From: JAFGIG01 sp964397545
Lineage (GTDB): Bacteria; SDB-A
Length of the DNA stretch: 64,000 nt
Assembly (NCBI GenBank): GCA_964397545.1
Contig: CAYNIW010000001.1
Location: 1 to 64,000, forward strand
Reading direction: 5' to 3'
Shown: positions 38,560-47,082 of the stretch, in pieces
Numbering within the stretch: the first letter of the stretch is position 1
Layout of the letters: each line of letters opens with the position of its first letter
The notes under the pieces: model-generated
Databases searched by the model: none
Told to the model about the DNA's origin: nothing
What the model saw: the letters and a program-made list of their open reading frames with translations, nothing else
Made by a program: the position numbers and the translations under genes

Positions 38560-38864
38560 TCTATTCCTATGCATGAAAGACATATACGCGAGGCATAGGA
38601 TTTATATTCGGAAAGCTCGGAGGTGATTATTGATTTACTCGAATGAGAAGACCCCGATAAAAGCAGTTTAATAGAAATAATCAGCAGATAAATAAACATC
38701 AAAAGCTTAAGATATGCGAGTTTTTTGTTTCGGGAAAAACAGAGGATTATTAAAAACGAGGCTAGGACAAAAATGGGGTATAAAACGAAAGAAGGGACGT
38801 TGAAAGGAAAGATTATTTTTGAAAAAACATCTAAAAAATGGACAAAGTAATCGAGTATATTCAT
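38556..38864 (-). CDS. Small membrane protein with C-terminal CXXC (CLSCIGIE)
   Basis: 102 residues with three hydrophobic segments (near 20-40, 50-70 and a basic-flanked segment between) and a C-terminus ending RICLSCIGIE. From memory, a C-terminal CLxCIGI motif marks small clostridial proteins (CD1871A-like) found beside NapH-type ferredoxins; this identification is tentative. The overlap with the ferredoxin gene (ATGA) supports joint function, perhaps as a redox-active or cluster-binding subunit. Confidence 0.68.
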   Translation of the reverse strand: MNILDYFVHFLDVFSKIIFPFNVPSFVLYPIFVLASFLIILCFSRNKKLAYLKLLMFIYLLIISIKLLLSGSSHSSKSIITSELSEYKSYASRICLSCIGIE

Positions 38865-38896
38865 AAAAAAAAGACTTCTCTATGTGAGGGTTACTT

Positions 38897-39088
38897 TCAA
38901 TCCTTTGACTTTTTTTTGAAAAAAGGGAAAGCAGCGAAAATTAAAACGCCGATTGCCAGCAAAATCCAGAAAGCTTCCAGATTTGTTCCCCGGATTACGA
39001 ACCTGGACCCCGTGAAAACAGTGACCAGTTTCAGAGCAATACCGGCGGTAAAAATCACCGCCCCAGTTATCAAATCGCCTTTTTTCAT
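38897..39088 (-). CDS. Small membrane protein, two helices
   Basis: 63 residues: MKKGDLITGAVIFTAGIAL, a second helix AFWILLAIGVLIFAAFPFF, and a lysine-rich tail. No family is recognised. It is the first gene of the minus-strand run 39088-28853, 32 bases before the CXXC gene. A promoter and an inverted repeat enclosing its Shine-Dalgarno (GAGGAAC) lie upstream. Confidence 0.6.
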   Translation of the reverse strand: MKKGDLITGAVIFTAGIALKLVTVFTGSRFVIRGTNLEAFWILLAIGVLIFAAFPFFKKKSKD

Positions 39089-39145
39089 AACTTCAAGAAT
39101 TGTTCCTCGTTAAAAAACAAAAATTCTTGCAAAACAATCAGAAAA

Positions 39146-39174
39146 CATATACACTCAGGGCGGCTTAAAGTCAA
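39146..39174 (-). promoter_or_regulatory. Promoter of the NapH/SprA-side operon
   Basis: On the minus strand, TTGACT (plus 39169-39174), a 17-nt spacer and TATATG (39146-39151) lie about 58 bases before the first gene. It is divergent from the secD promoter 56 bases away. Confidence 0.55.
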
Positions 39175-39229
39175 CATAAAATCACTTTTGATGCGGATTC
39201 GGCGCGTTTGTTTGTCTTATGGTTTATTC

Positions 39230-39257
39230 TTGACACTTGTATGCTGTATGGTAAAAT
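39230..39257 (+). promoter_or_regulatory. Promoter of the secD operon
   Basis: TTGACA (39230-39235), a 16-nt spacer and TAAAAT (39252-39257) sit about 60 bases before secD. It is probably the main promoter for secD-secF-tgt-rlmD, since no terminator is visible within that run. Confidence 0.72.
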
Positions 39258-39317
39258 GTCGGCTTTATCATTAGATCTAAATCCAAATAAATGCCGAAGG
39301 AGGGAGGACCCCTTATT

Positions 39318-40838
39318 ATGAAGAAAAATCAGTTGTGGAAGCTAATTATCATTACGGCGGCAATAGGCATATCTCTTTTTCAGCTGTCTTTCTCTTACAG
39401 ATATTACAGTCTGCCGAGAGAACAGAGGTATCTGCCTGAAAACGCCTCGCTTAGGATGAGATCAGTTAAGCTCGGACTGGATCTCGAGGGAGGGTCTCAT
39501 TTTCTTCTCGCTGTTGATACGACAGGAGAAGGAGGCCCTGATATGGTAAATCAGGTCGTTGAAATACTGAGGAGCCGCGTAGATAAATACGGAGTGAGCG
39601 AACCTATAATTGAAGTCCAGGGAAAAAACAATATAGTTATTGAACTGCCCGGGGAGATGGATCCGACTATAGCGAAAAAACTAATCGGAACAACTGCAAC
39701 TCTCGACTTTCGCGTCGTGAAGAGGACAGAGGAACTCAGAAGCGTCATAGACCGGATAGACAGGGAAAATGAAGGAAGATTTTCAGCGCTTCTCAAAACA
39801 TTTCCCGGCGGTTACAGCGTTATATGCCGGGCCGACGACTGGAAGATGCTCGATTCAATGGTTGTCTCCGCGAGGGAGAAAGGGATAGCCGACTCGGCTT
39901 CCGGCAGGATACTCCTCTGGAGCGTCGTCGAAGAAGGCAAAGACCACGGAATACCGGACTACAGGGAACTGCTTCTTGTCAGCTCAGTGCCTGAAATACT
40001 CGGAGCTTCTATAGTCTCGGCGAGAGCCGCTCTCGGAACGAGCAACAGCCAGACTGAACCGAGGGTGGACCTTGAAATAGGCGGAATGGCAAGGGCTGAC
40101 TGGGCGAGGGTGACTTCTGATAATATCGGAAACAGAATAGCAATAGTCCTCGACAGTGAGGTTTTTTCCGCTCCCGTCGTCAACAGTGCCTCTACAACGG
40201 GTAAATCGACGATAACATTGGGGCGCGGAACTTTAGACGACGCAAAAGCGCTGGCTTCAGTTCTGCAGGCAGGAAGAATGCCGGCGAGGGCGGATATAGA
40301 GGAGAGCTTCGTTATCGGTCCAAGCCTTGGGGCGGATTCGATTAGAACGGGCATCAAGAGCCTTTTGATAGCCGCCGCTGTGATAATGCTCGTTATGCTC
40401 ATATATTACAGGCTCAGCGGTCTTGTCGCTGATTTCGCTTTGGTCCTGAACATGCTGTTTTTGCTCGCCATTCTCTCGGCTTTCAACCTCACTCTTACTC
40501 TTCCCGGCATAGCGGGTCTTGTTCTTGTAATCGGGACGGCGGTTGACGCGAATGTTTTAATTTTCGAGAGAATAAGGGAGGAACTTGCTCAGAACAAGTC
40601 CGTTAAAAAAGCCGTCGATACGGGTTTTTCGAAAGCTTTTATAACGATTCTTGACGCTAACGTGACAACCCTGCTTTCTGCTCTAATCCTCTGGTGGTTC
40701 GGAAAAGGTCCGATCAGAGGATTTGCAGTAACTCTCAGCGTGGGGTTAATCGCTAACGTCTTCACTGCCGTTTTTATCAGCCGTTTTGTTTTCGACAATT
40801 TGCTGACAAAGGCGAACTCACAGAAGCTGAGCATATAG
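39318..40838 (+). CDS. secD: Protein translocase subunit SecD
   Basis: 506 residues from ATG 39318, chosen because AGGAGGGAGG lies at 39298-39307; an ATG at 39291 precedes that site. An N-terminal helix is followed by LGLDLEGGSHFLLAVDT, a periplasmic P1-type region, and a C-terminal five-helix RND-like block with GTAVDANVLIFERIREEL. SecD with SecF uses the proton gradient to pull preproteins through SecYEG on the periplasmic side. secF follows after the Shine-Dalgarno. Confidence 0.96.
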   Translation: MKKNQLWKLIIITAAIGISLFQLSFSYRYYSLPREQRYLPENASLRMRSVKLGLDLEGGSHFLLAVDTTGEGGPDMVNQVVEILRSRVDKYGVSEPIIEVQGKNNIVIELPGEMDPTIAKKLIGTTATLDFRVVKRTEELRSVIDRIDRENEGRFSALLKTFPGGYSVICRADDWKMLDSMVVSAREKGIADSASGRILLWSVVEEGKDHGIPDYRELLLVSSVPEILGASIVSARAALGTSNSQTEPRVDLEIGGMARADWARVTSDNIGNRIAIVLDSEVFSAPVVNSASTTGKSTITLGRGTLDDAKALASVLQAGRMPARADIEESFVIGPSLGADSIRTGIKSLLIAAAVIMLVMLIYYRLSGLVADFALVLNMLFLLAILSAFNLTLTLPGIAGLVLVIGTAVDANVLIFERIREELAQNKSVKKAVDTGFSKAFITILDANVTTLLSALILWWFGKGPIRGFAVTLSVGLIANVFTAVFISRFVFDNLLTKANSQKLSI

Positions 40839-40851
40839 GAGGATGGTGGCG

Positions 40852-42222
40852 ATGATACAGATTTTTAAAAACACAAATTTTAATTTCATAAAATACAGAA
40901 AAATAGCATACATTATTTCTGCGATTTTGTTCCTATCCTGCGCGGTTTCGCTTGTATTGCTGTGGAATTCAAGGCAGGGTATTGATTTCACGGGAGGAAC
41001 GATAGTCAGGCTGAATATCACAGCCGGTGACTTGAACACGGCTCAAGTCAGAAGCATAGTGTCCGGAATGGGTATAGGAAGAAGCATCATTCAGGAGACG
41101 AAAAACGAAGATGGGAAGGGAATTATAATAAGATTACCTCTTGTCGAAGAAACACCCGCGGGAGAAACGGAAGTTACACCTGTGGACAGCGCTCTTATCA
41201 AATTCGTGGAAGAATACGGCAGATCAGACGTCAAAATGGCAGTTTTCATCAAGGAAGACCCCTCAGCTGACGTAAAGGAGCTGGCCGACGAATACCTTCT
41301 GGAATTAAAAGGATATTCCTTGCTTGAGGAAGACACTCTGTTTCTTATGTCGGGAGATTTTTCGATAGAATACCCGGGTTTGGCAAGGCAGTCTGGATTC
41401 GACAGCTTTATACAGCTTTCATCTCCTCTCGAACCTTCTGAGAAAACCCTCGACAGATTGAAAGGAAGAGGAGTCGAAAACGTGATAGTCTTCACAGACC
41501 TTACGGGACCGGCTCTCTCGGTGAGGGCTTTCGTGGATTCTTCGAGCTGGATCAGCCTCGAAGAGGAGGCTTACCCTAAAGTCGAAATACAGGAACAGTC
41601 ACCCGGCATAGATGTCTTGATTGAGGAAGCAATAGAGGAGAATTATCCCGGAGTGTCTGTGGAGGTTGCAGGCTCTGAGCACGTCGGGGCAAGGCTGAGC
41701 AAAAATTTGAAAATGAGGACTCTATGGGTTGTCCTTCTCGGGGTAGCTGCAATACTGGGATACGTCAGCATTAGGTTCACCTACCGCTTCGGAGTGGCAT
41801 CTGTCATAGCCCTTATTCACGACGTTCTCATTACTGCCGGGATATACGCTCTGGCTGGATTTGAATTCAATATGTCCACGATAGCGGCGCTTTTAACCCT
41901 CATCGGGTATTCAATAAACGACTCGATTATTGTCTCTGACAGAATAAGGGAAACAAACAAGATGAACAAAGGGAAAGATTTCGGCGATGTAGTCAATCAA
42001 AGCGTAAACGCGACACTGAGCCGAACCGTTATAACGACAGCGACAACTTTTCTTGTTCTTCTCGTGCTTTTCATCTTCGGTTCCAGCATCATAAAGGATT
42101 TCGCATTCGTTCTCATGATGGGAGTCATCATAGGGACTTATTCTTCCGTATTCGTAGTCTCTTCTTTGGTTGTCGATTGGGAAAAGAGATTTCCGACCCC
42201 GTTAGGAAAATCAAGAGCCTGA
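40852..42222 (+). CDS. secF: Protein translocase subunit SecF
   Basis: 456 residues from ATG 40852; ATG 40843 directly abuts the AGGAGG at 40837-40842 and is too close. It shows RQGIDFTGGTIVRLNI near the N-terminus and the C-terminal membrane block with GYSINDSIIVSDRIRE and NATLSRTVITTATT. It is longer than E. coli SecF (323 residues) because of an expanded periplasmic domain, about residues 75-270, containing acidic repeats. It partners SecD. Confidence 0.95.
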   Translation: MIQIFKNTNFNFIKYRKIAYIISAILFLSCAVSLVLLWNSRQGIDFTGGTIVRLNITAGDLNTAQVRSIVSGMGIGRSIIQETKNEDGKGIIIRLPLVEETPAGETEVTPVDSALIKFVEEYGRSDVKMAVFIKEDPSADVKELADEYLLELKGYSLLEEDTLFLMSGDFSIEYPGLARQSGFDSFIQLSSPLEPSEKTLDRLKGRGVENVIVFTDLTGPALSVRAFVDSSSWISLEEEAYPKVEIQEQSPGIDVLIEEAIEENYPGVSVEVAGSEHVGARLSKNLKMRTLWVVLLGVAAILGYVSIRFTYRFGVASVIALIHDVLITAGIYALAGFEFNMSTIAALLTLIGYSINDSIIVSDRIRETNKMNKGKDFGDVVNQSVNATLSRTVITTATTFLVLLVLFIFGSSIIKDFAFVLMMGVIIGTYSSVFVVSSLVVDWEKRFPTPLGKSRA

Positions 42223-42229
42223 CGGACTG

Positions 42230-43375
42230 ATGAAGAAAGATGAAAGAGCCTCGGCGTCTTTTTGTTTCACGCTGACTGCAGAGGACGCCGGCTCTTTCGC
42301 AAGAAGAGGGATTTTAAAGACTCCAAGCGGCGTCGTAGAGACGCCGAATTTCATGCCCGTCGCGACCTACGCCAACGTCAGAGCCCTGAATTCTTCACAG
42401 CTGACCGACTCAGGCGTGCAGGCTATAATTTCCAACGCGTATCATCTTATCCTCAGACCAGGAAGGGAAATCCTCGAAAAAGCAGGAAACATTCGCAGTT
42501 TTATGAATTTCAGGGGAGTTGTCTTCACCGATTCGGGGGGATTTCAGGTCATGAGCCTATCTTCGCTGAGGAAAGTTACTGAAGAAGGAGTCCTTTTCAA
42601 AAGCCACATTGACGGATCTTCACTTTTTTTAACTCCTGTTTCCGCAATAGAATCTCAGAGAATCATCGGTTCGGATGTGGCGATGGTCCTCGATATATGT
42701 CCGGAATTTCCAACGGACTGTAAAAGACTGGCAGATCAGATGAAGAGGTCCTGCAGATGGGCGGCGAAAGCGAAAAATTATATCTATGAGAATCCCTATG
42801 AAAGACAGCAGGTATTCGGAATTATTCAGGGCGGATCTGTTCTTGATCTCAGAGCAGAATCCCTTGAAAAAATGGTGGAATTGGATTTTGACGGATACGC
42901 GATCGGCGGAGTGGCCGTCGGCGAACCGAAAGAAGAAGTGAAGAAAGTGACTGACTTTACCTCCCGACGCCTTCCGAGAGAAAAAATGCGTTATCTCATG
43001 GGAGTCGGCTTTCCAGAAGACATTCTGTATTCTGTTTCGAGGGGAGTTGACATTTTCGACTGCGTCGCGCCGACGAGGCACGCGAGGACGGGAACTTTTT
43101 ACACTATGAAAGAAGGAAAAATCAACATTCGGAACGCGAAGTTCAGGGACGATTTCGAACCAATAGAGTCTGAATGCGACTGCTTCACTTGTAAAAACCA
43201 TTCAAGAGCATATATAAGACATCTTTTCAAGACCGGAGATTCTCTTGCAGGACAGCTTGGGACCATCCACAACATAAGGTTTTACATGCGTTTTATGAAA
43301 AAAGTGAGAGAAAAAATCTCCGAAGGCACTTTTTCTTCGTGGTCCGTTAAAACAGCCGAAATATTCGAAAAATGA
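42230..43375 (+). CDS. tgt: Queuine/preQ1 tRNA-ribosyltransferase
   Basis: 381 residues. D101 in FTDSGGFQVMS is the base-binding aspartate and D277 in FDCVAPTRHARTG the likely nucleophile. The zinc site is CDCFTC with later Cys/His residues, and GTIHNIRFYMRFM closes the fold. It exchanges guanine-34 for preQ1 in GU(N) anticodons. The stop overlaps rlmD by 4 nt. Location beside secDF is common in bacteria, where the usual neighbour is yajC, absent here. Confidence 0.96.
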   Translation: MKKDERASASFCFTLTAEDAGSFARRGILKTPSGVVETPNFMPVATYANVRALNSSQLTDSGVQAIISNAYHLILRPGREILEKAGNIRSFMNFRGVVFTDSGGFQVMSLSSLRKVTEEGVLFKSHIDGSSLFLTPVSAIESQRIIGSDVAMVLDICPEFPTDCKRLADQMKRSCRWAAKAKNYIYENPYERQQVFGIIQGGSVLDLRAESLEKMVELDFDGYAIGGVAVGEPKEEVKKVTDFTSRRLPREKMRYLMGVGFPEDILYSVSRGVDIFDCVAPTRHARTGTFYTMKEGKINIRNAKFRDDFEPIESECDCFTCKNHSRAYIRHLFKTGDSLAGQLGTIHNIRFYMRFMKKVREKISEGTFSSWSVKTAEIFEK

Positions 43376-44655
43376 AAATTTATACAGTTACAATAGAAAA
43401 AAACACCGGATCAGGAGAAGGTCTGGGCAGGATAGGCGGAAAAGTTGTTTTTGTTCCTTTCGCGGTGCAGGGAGAGACGGTTGACGTAAAAATTATTCAA
43501 AGCTTCAGGGATTTCGACAGGGCGGAAATCCTCTCATACAGAACGAGGCTGACTTCTCCGGAATTGGTCAAATGTCCGTATTTTTATGCCTGCGGCGGAT
43601 GTTCTTACCAGCATCTGGACAGGGAAAAAGAAACTGAAATAAAAATAAAAACCGCCGAAGAAGCCGCCTTAAGAGCAGGCTTTTCTTCTCTTTTAGACAG
43701 CGGAATGATTAAAGGGGACAGAAGATACGGTTACCGCTCAAGGTTGACATTGGCACTGAGAAAAGAGGGAGAAAATTTCAGAGCAGGTTTCTTCGGCAAA
43801 AAAACAGACGTGTTTTATCCCGTCGAAAACTGTCTTCTCGCCGAACAATCGATTAATTCCAAAATCGGGAACGCTCTGGACGTTTCAGAAAAATTATTCT
43901 CTTTTTTCTGCAGTGTAAAAAAAATATCAATAAGCAGATTCGATGACGGAGAAGGAGCGGCGTTTTTCGCCGAAAGCTTTGAAAAAGAAAAATTCCCTGA
44001 AGACGGTATTTCGTCCGGTTTCGCATCGTCTGTTCTCCGGAGTTCCGAAGTAGAAGAAAACCGAATATTCGAGGTTTTAGAAGGCAAAAGGAGGATGAGG
44101 CTTGCTTATGATAAGAATCTCCTCGTCACTTGCGGAAGTTTTACACAAGCCAACAAAGAGATCACGGTAAAGATACTTAAATTTATAAAAGATAGAATAA
44201 GAGAAAACGACTGGCTGATAGATTTGTACTGCGGTTCAGGATTTTTTTCGCTTCAGCTCGAAGGTTTTGCAAAAAAAATAATCGGAATTGATTCAGATCA
44301 ATATTCGGTTATGGACGCTGTAGTAAACGCCCGGGAACTTGACATACAAAAAGCCAGATATTTTCATCTCCCTGACAGAAATATAGGCTCTGAAATATTG
44401 AAAAAAAATTCCACCGTGATTATAGATCCTCCCAGAGCAGGCATCAACTCAGGACTGCTGAAAAGGATAACCCAGAAAAGATGCAGAGATATAATTTACT
44501 TGAGCTGTAGTTTTCCGACTTTTCTCAGAGACCTGAAAATCATGTCTTCGGCGGGTTACAGCGCGGAAAAAGTCCTTTTGTTCGACATGTTCCCTCTAAC
44601 TCCTCATATTGAATCTCTCGCTTTTATAAGGGAGGGTGAAAAAAAACAGCTTTGA
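43372..44655 (+). CDS. rlmD: 23S rRNA (uracil-C5)-methyltransferase, RlmD/RumA family
   Basis: 427 residues. The N-terminal TRAM domain runs to about 60; the 4Fe-4S site is C68, C74, C77 (CPYFYACGGC) and C154. SAM-binding DLYCGSGFFSLQL is in the C-terminal half, followed by IIDPPRAGI and catalytic C379 in YLSCSFPT; the general base is E in HIESLAF. The family includes RlmD, RlmC and TrmA-like enzymes, so the exact uridine is uncertain. It is coupled to tgt. Confidence 0.85.
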   Translation: MKIYTVTIEKNTGSGEGLGRIGGKVVFVPFAVQGETVDVKIIQSFRDFDRAEILSYRTRLTSPELVKCPYFYACGGCSYQHLDREKETEIKIKTAEEAALRAGFSSLLDSGMIKGDRRYGYRSRLTLALRKEGENFRAGFFGKKTDVFYPVENCLLAEQSINSKIGNALDVSEKLFSFFCSVKKISISRFDDGEGAAFFAESFEKEKFPEDGISSGFASSVLRSSEVEENRIFEVLEGKRRMRLAYDKNLLVTCGSFTQANKEITVKILKFIKDRIRENDWLIDLYCGSGFFSLQLEGFAKKIIGIDSDQYSVMDAVVNARELDIQKARYFHLPDRNIGSEILKKNSTVIIDPPRAGINSGLLKRITQKRCRDIIYLSCSFPTFLRDLKIMSSAGYSAEKVLLFDMFPLTPHIESLAFIREGEKKQL

Positions 44656-44734
44656 TTTGCAGGAATAATTTATTAAAATATAAAATCGTATTTTTTTGCC
44701 TATAATTTGAATAAGAAGAAAAGCGGGAGGAATA

Positions 44735-45931
44735 ATGAAAGTCCTTGTGATAAACAGCGGCAGTTCATCAATTAAGTATCAACTCATAGAAACGGAGGAT
44801 GAAAACTGCCTCGCGTCGGGACTTATAGAAAGGATTTCTCTCCCAGTCGGTATTATCTCTCATAAAAAACACGGAGAGCTGTCTCACAAAGAGGAGACTC
44901 CCGTGAAAGACCATCAGGCGGGTCTCGACATGATGCTGAAACTGCTTCTTCACGAAAAGCACGGCGTTATAAAATCTTACAGGGAAATTGACGCCATAGG
45001 ACACAGAGTAGTCCACGGAGGAGAGAAATTCACTCACTCTGTTAAAATTGACGACAAAGTCATGGAAGCACTTGAAGGATCCACATATCTGGCGCCCCTG
45101 CACAACCCGGCGAATATATTAGGAATAAAAGCCGCAAGGCACCTTTTGCCTGACATACCCAATATAGCTGTATTTGACACGGCTTTTCATCAGACAATGC
45201 CGAAGGTCGCTTATATCTACGCGCTCCCCTATGAATTTTACGAGAAAAGGGGGATTAGAAAATACGGATTTCACGGAACAAGCCATCAGTATGTCGCCAT
45301 CAAAGCCGCTGAAACCCTTAATATCCCATACGATAAAATTTGCGCGATAACATGCCATCTCGGCAACGGATGCAGTATAGCGGCTGTGAAAGACGGTAAA
45401 AGCGTTGACACAAGCCTCGGTTACGGGACTATGTGCGGACTGGTCATGGGAACCAGAGCGGGGGATATTGATCCTGCCATAATAGTTTCAATGGTTGAAG
45501 AGCTTAAACTTACGCCTTCTGAAATAAAAACCATCTTATACAAACAGAGCGGCCTGCTGGGTCTTTCAGGAGTGTCAAGCGACATGAGAGACATAGAAAA
45601 AGAAGAAGAAAAAAACAACGAAAGGGCGAAAATTGCTCTCGATATTTTTGCCGACAGAGTGAGGAAATACATAGGCGCTTACGCCGTAACTCTCGGAAAA
45701 GTCGACGCTATAGTCTTCACAGCCGGGATAGGCGAGAACGGATGGGAAATCAGGGAAAGAATTTGCCGCGGGCTTGAAGCGATGGGAGCTCATCTCGACA
45801 TAGAAAAAAACAAAATCAGAGGTAAACTGGCGGTCGTTTCACAAGACGAAAGCCCCGTAAAGATATTATCAATTCCCACGAACGAAGAAATGATGATAGC
45901 GAAAGAGACGGTAAAAATCCTGTCTGAATAG
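44735..45931 (+). CDS. ackA: Acetate kinase
   Basis: 398 residues, the normal length. VLVINSGSSSIKYQL opens the ASKHA fold. GHRVVHGG, FHGTSHQYV, CHLGNGCSIAAV and FTAGIGENG are the conserved phosphate- and acetate-binding blocks. It converts acetyl phosphate and ADP to acetate and ATP, indicating fermentative or overflow acetate metabolism. A TATAAT at 44701-44706 gives a plausible promoter, though its -35 box is poor; GGGAGG precedes the start. No pta gene is adjacent. Confidence 0.97.
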   Translation: MKVLVINSGSSSIKYQLIETEDENCLASGLIERISLPVGIISHKKHGELSHKEETPVKDHQAGLDMMLKLLLHEKHGVIKSYREIDAIGHRVVHGGEKFTHSVKIDDKVMEALEGSTYLAPLHNPANILGIKAARHLLPDIPNIAVFDTAFHQTMPKVAYIYALPYEFYEKRGIRKYGFHGTSHQYVAIKAAETLNIPYDKICAITCHLGNGCSIAAVKDGKSVDTSLGYGTMCGLVMGTRAGDIDPAIIVSMVEELKLTPSEIKTILYKQSGLLGLSGVSSDMRDIEKEEEKNNERAKIALDIFADRVRKYIGAYAVTLGKVDAIVFTAGIGENGWEIRERICRGLEAMGAHLDIEKNKIRGKLAVVSQDESPVKILSIPTNEEMMIAKETVKILSE

Positions 45932-45935
45932 TGAG

Positions 45936-46523
45936 TCATCCCGACGGAGGGGGATCCTCCGATTCTTCTTTTTTTTCGCGTTTTCTCTTTCTTCTTCTTA
46001 TCTGAAAGAAAAAACCTGCCAGTGAGGCGGCTAAAGCCGCAGAAGCTGATATTTTAATATCCAGGGAATGTTTTGCAAGAAGCGTGAATCCAAGAAACAA
46101 TAAAACGGCTCCGGCAAGTGACAGCCAAGCGGATAGCATAAACCTTCTGAAAACAACCGTTAATATTCCTGCTATCAGGGATATTGAAACAGAAACCGAG
46201 GGATGGATCTTCAGAAAAATAGCTAAAAAAGCGAAAGGAAAAAGACAGCCGATAAAGAAAATGGCGATTGTCCTGTATAGGAAAAACGTGACGGAGAAAA
46301 CACAAGCTCCTGTAAATGATGCAATAATTATCAAGACATAATTCTGGGAGAAATTGACACCCGCCATTCCTCCGAAAAAAAAGCCGGATAAAAGACCGGT
46401 GAAAAACAAAAAATATTTGAATATTTTGTTGCCGAAAAAAGACGTGACAATTCCAAAAAAACTTAAAACTATGCCTGTCAGAAGAGAATAAGAAGTCAAA
46501 AAGGGCTTTAGGTATTCAAGCAT
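45936..46523 (-). CDS. Polytopic membrane protein of unknown function
   Basis: 195 residues with about seven hydrophobic segments filling residues 10-170 and a highly charged tail, RRRKRKREKKEES, ending in a proline-rich DPPPSG. The arrangement resembles DUF4203/TMEM198-type proteins, but this is only a resemblance in topology. It is the last gene of the envelope operon and overlaps the GmhB-like gene by 8 nt. Confidence 0.6.
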   Translation of the reverse strand: MLEYLKPFLTSYSLLTGIVLSFFGIVTSFFGNKIFKYFLFFTGLLSGFFFGGMAGVNFSQNYVLIIIASFTGACVFSVTFFLYRTIAIFFIGCLFPFAFLAIFLKIHPSVSVSISLIAGILTVVFRRFMLSAWLSLAGAVLLFLGFTLLAKHSLDIKISASAALAASLAGFFFQIRRRKRKREKKEESEDPPPSG

Positions 46524-47064
46524 TCAGGACTATCCGGACTGCTTCGCTGATATCTTTTGCGGTTAAGAAGGCTTTTTTCGGGACATTTGATTGGGATAAA
46601 ACGTCTTTTCCGTATCCGGTCATGACGAGTATGAAACGAATTTCTGTCTTGACGGAAAGCATCAGGTCGGAATAATCATCACCGATTATCCATGAACGGG
46701 AAAGATCTATTCCTAAAAGCGCGCAAGCTGAATCTATCATGCCTCTTTCGGGTTTTCTGAAACCCGAATGGTGAGCAGGAGCGGAGGGGTCGTAGAAAAT
46801 ACCGTCGAGTCTTGCCGGATATAGTAAATCCTCCATTTTACTGGACACAAGAAAAAGTTCTCTGAAGGAAAAATATCCTCTTCCTATACCGGACTGATTG
46901 CTGATTATCACAGTTAAAAATCCTGCTTCGTTCAATTTCATAACAGAGTCGCGGGCGCCTTCAATAAGCTCTGTCTGGGAGGGATCCCTGAGATAGGGAA
47001 CCGGTTTTAATATTGTGCCGTCTCTGTCGAGAAATACAGCGGGTTTTGTGTCTTTATTTATCAT
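46516..47064 (-). CDS. HAD phosphatase, GmhB/HisB-N-like
   Basis: 182 residues. The HAD motif FLDRDGTI supplies D12 and D14, followed by VIISNQSGIGRGYF, RKPERGM and WIIGDDYSD. The fold and neighbours (two GT9 transferases) suggest D-glycero-D-manno-heptose bisphosphate phosphatase for LPS heptose. The zinc loop of canonical GmhB (Cys-x-His and Cys-x-Cys before RKP) is replaced by DPSAPAHHSGF with no cysteines, so the substrate may differ. It lies 18 bases after the upstream GT9 gene. Confidence 0.78.
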   Translation of the reverse strand: MINKDTKPAVFLDRDGTILKPVPYLRDPSQTELIEGARDSVMKLNEAGFLTVIISNQSGIGRGYFSFRELFLVSSKMEDLLYPARLDGIFYDPSAPAHHSGFRKPERGMIDSACALLGIDLSRSWIIGDDYSDLMLSVKTEIRFILVMTGYGKDVLSQSNVPKKAFLTAKDISEAVRIVLNA

Positions 47065-47082
47065 GCTGAAATTTTAAGCTTT

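Noticed and set aside
42629..43201. 190-codon minus-strand open frame opposite tgt
   Set aside because: It is antisense to conserved catalytic and zinc-binding segments of tgt and has no recognisable protein features.
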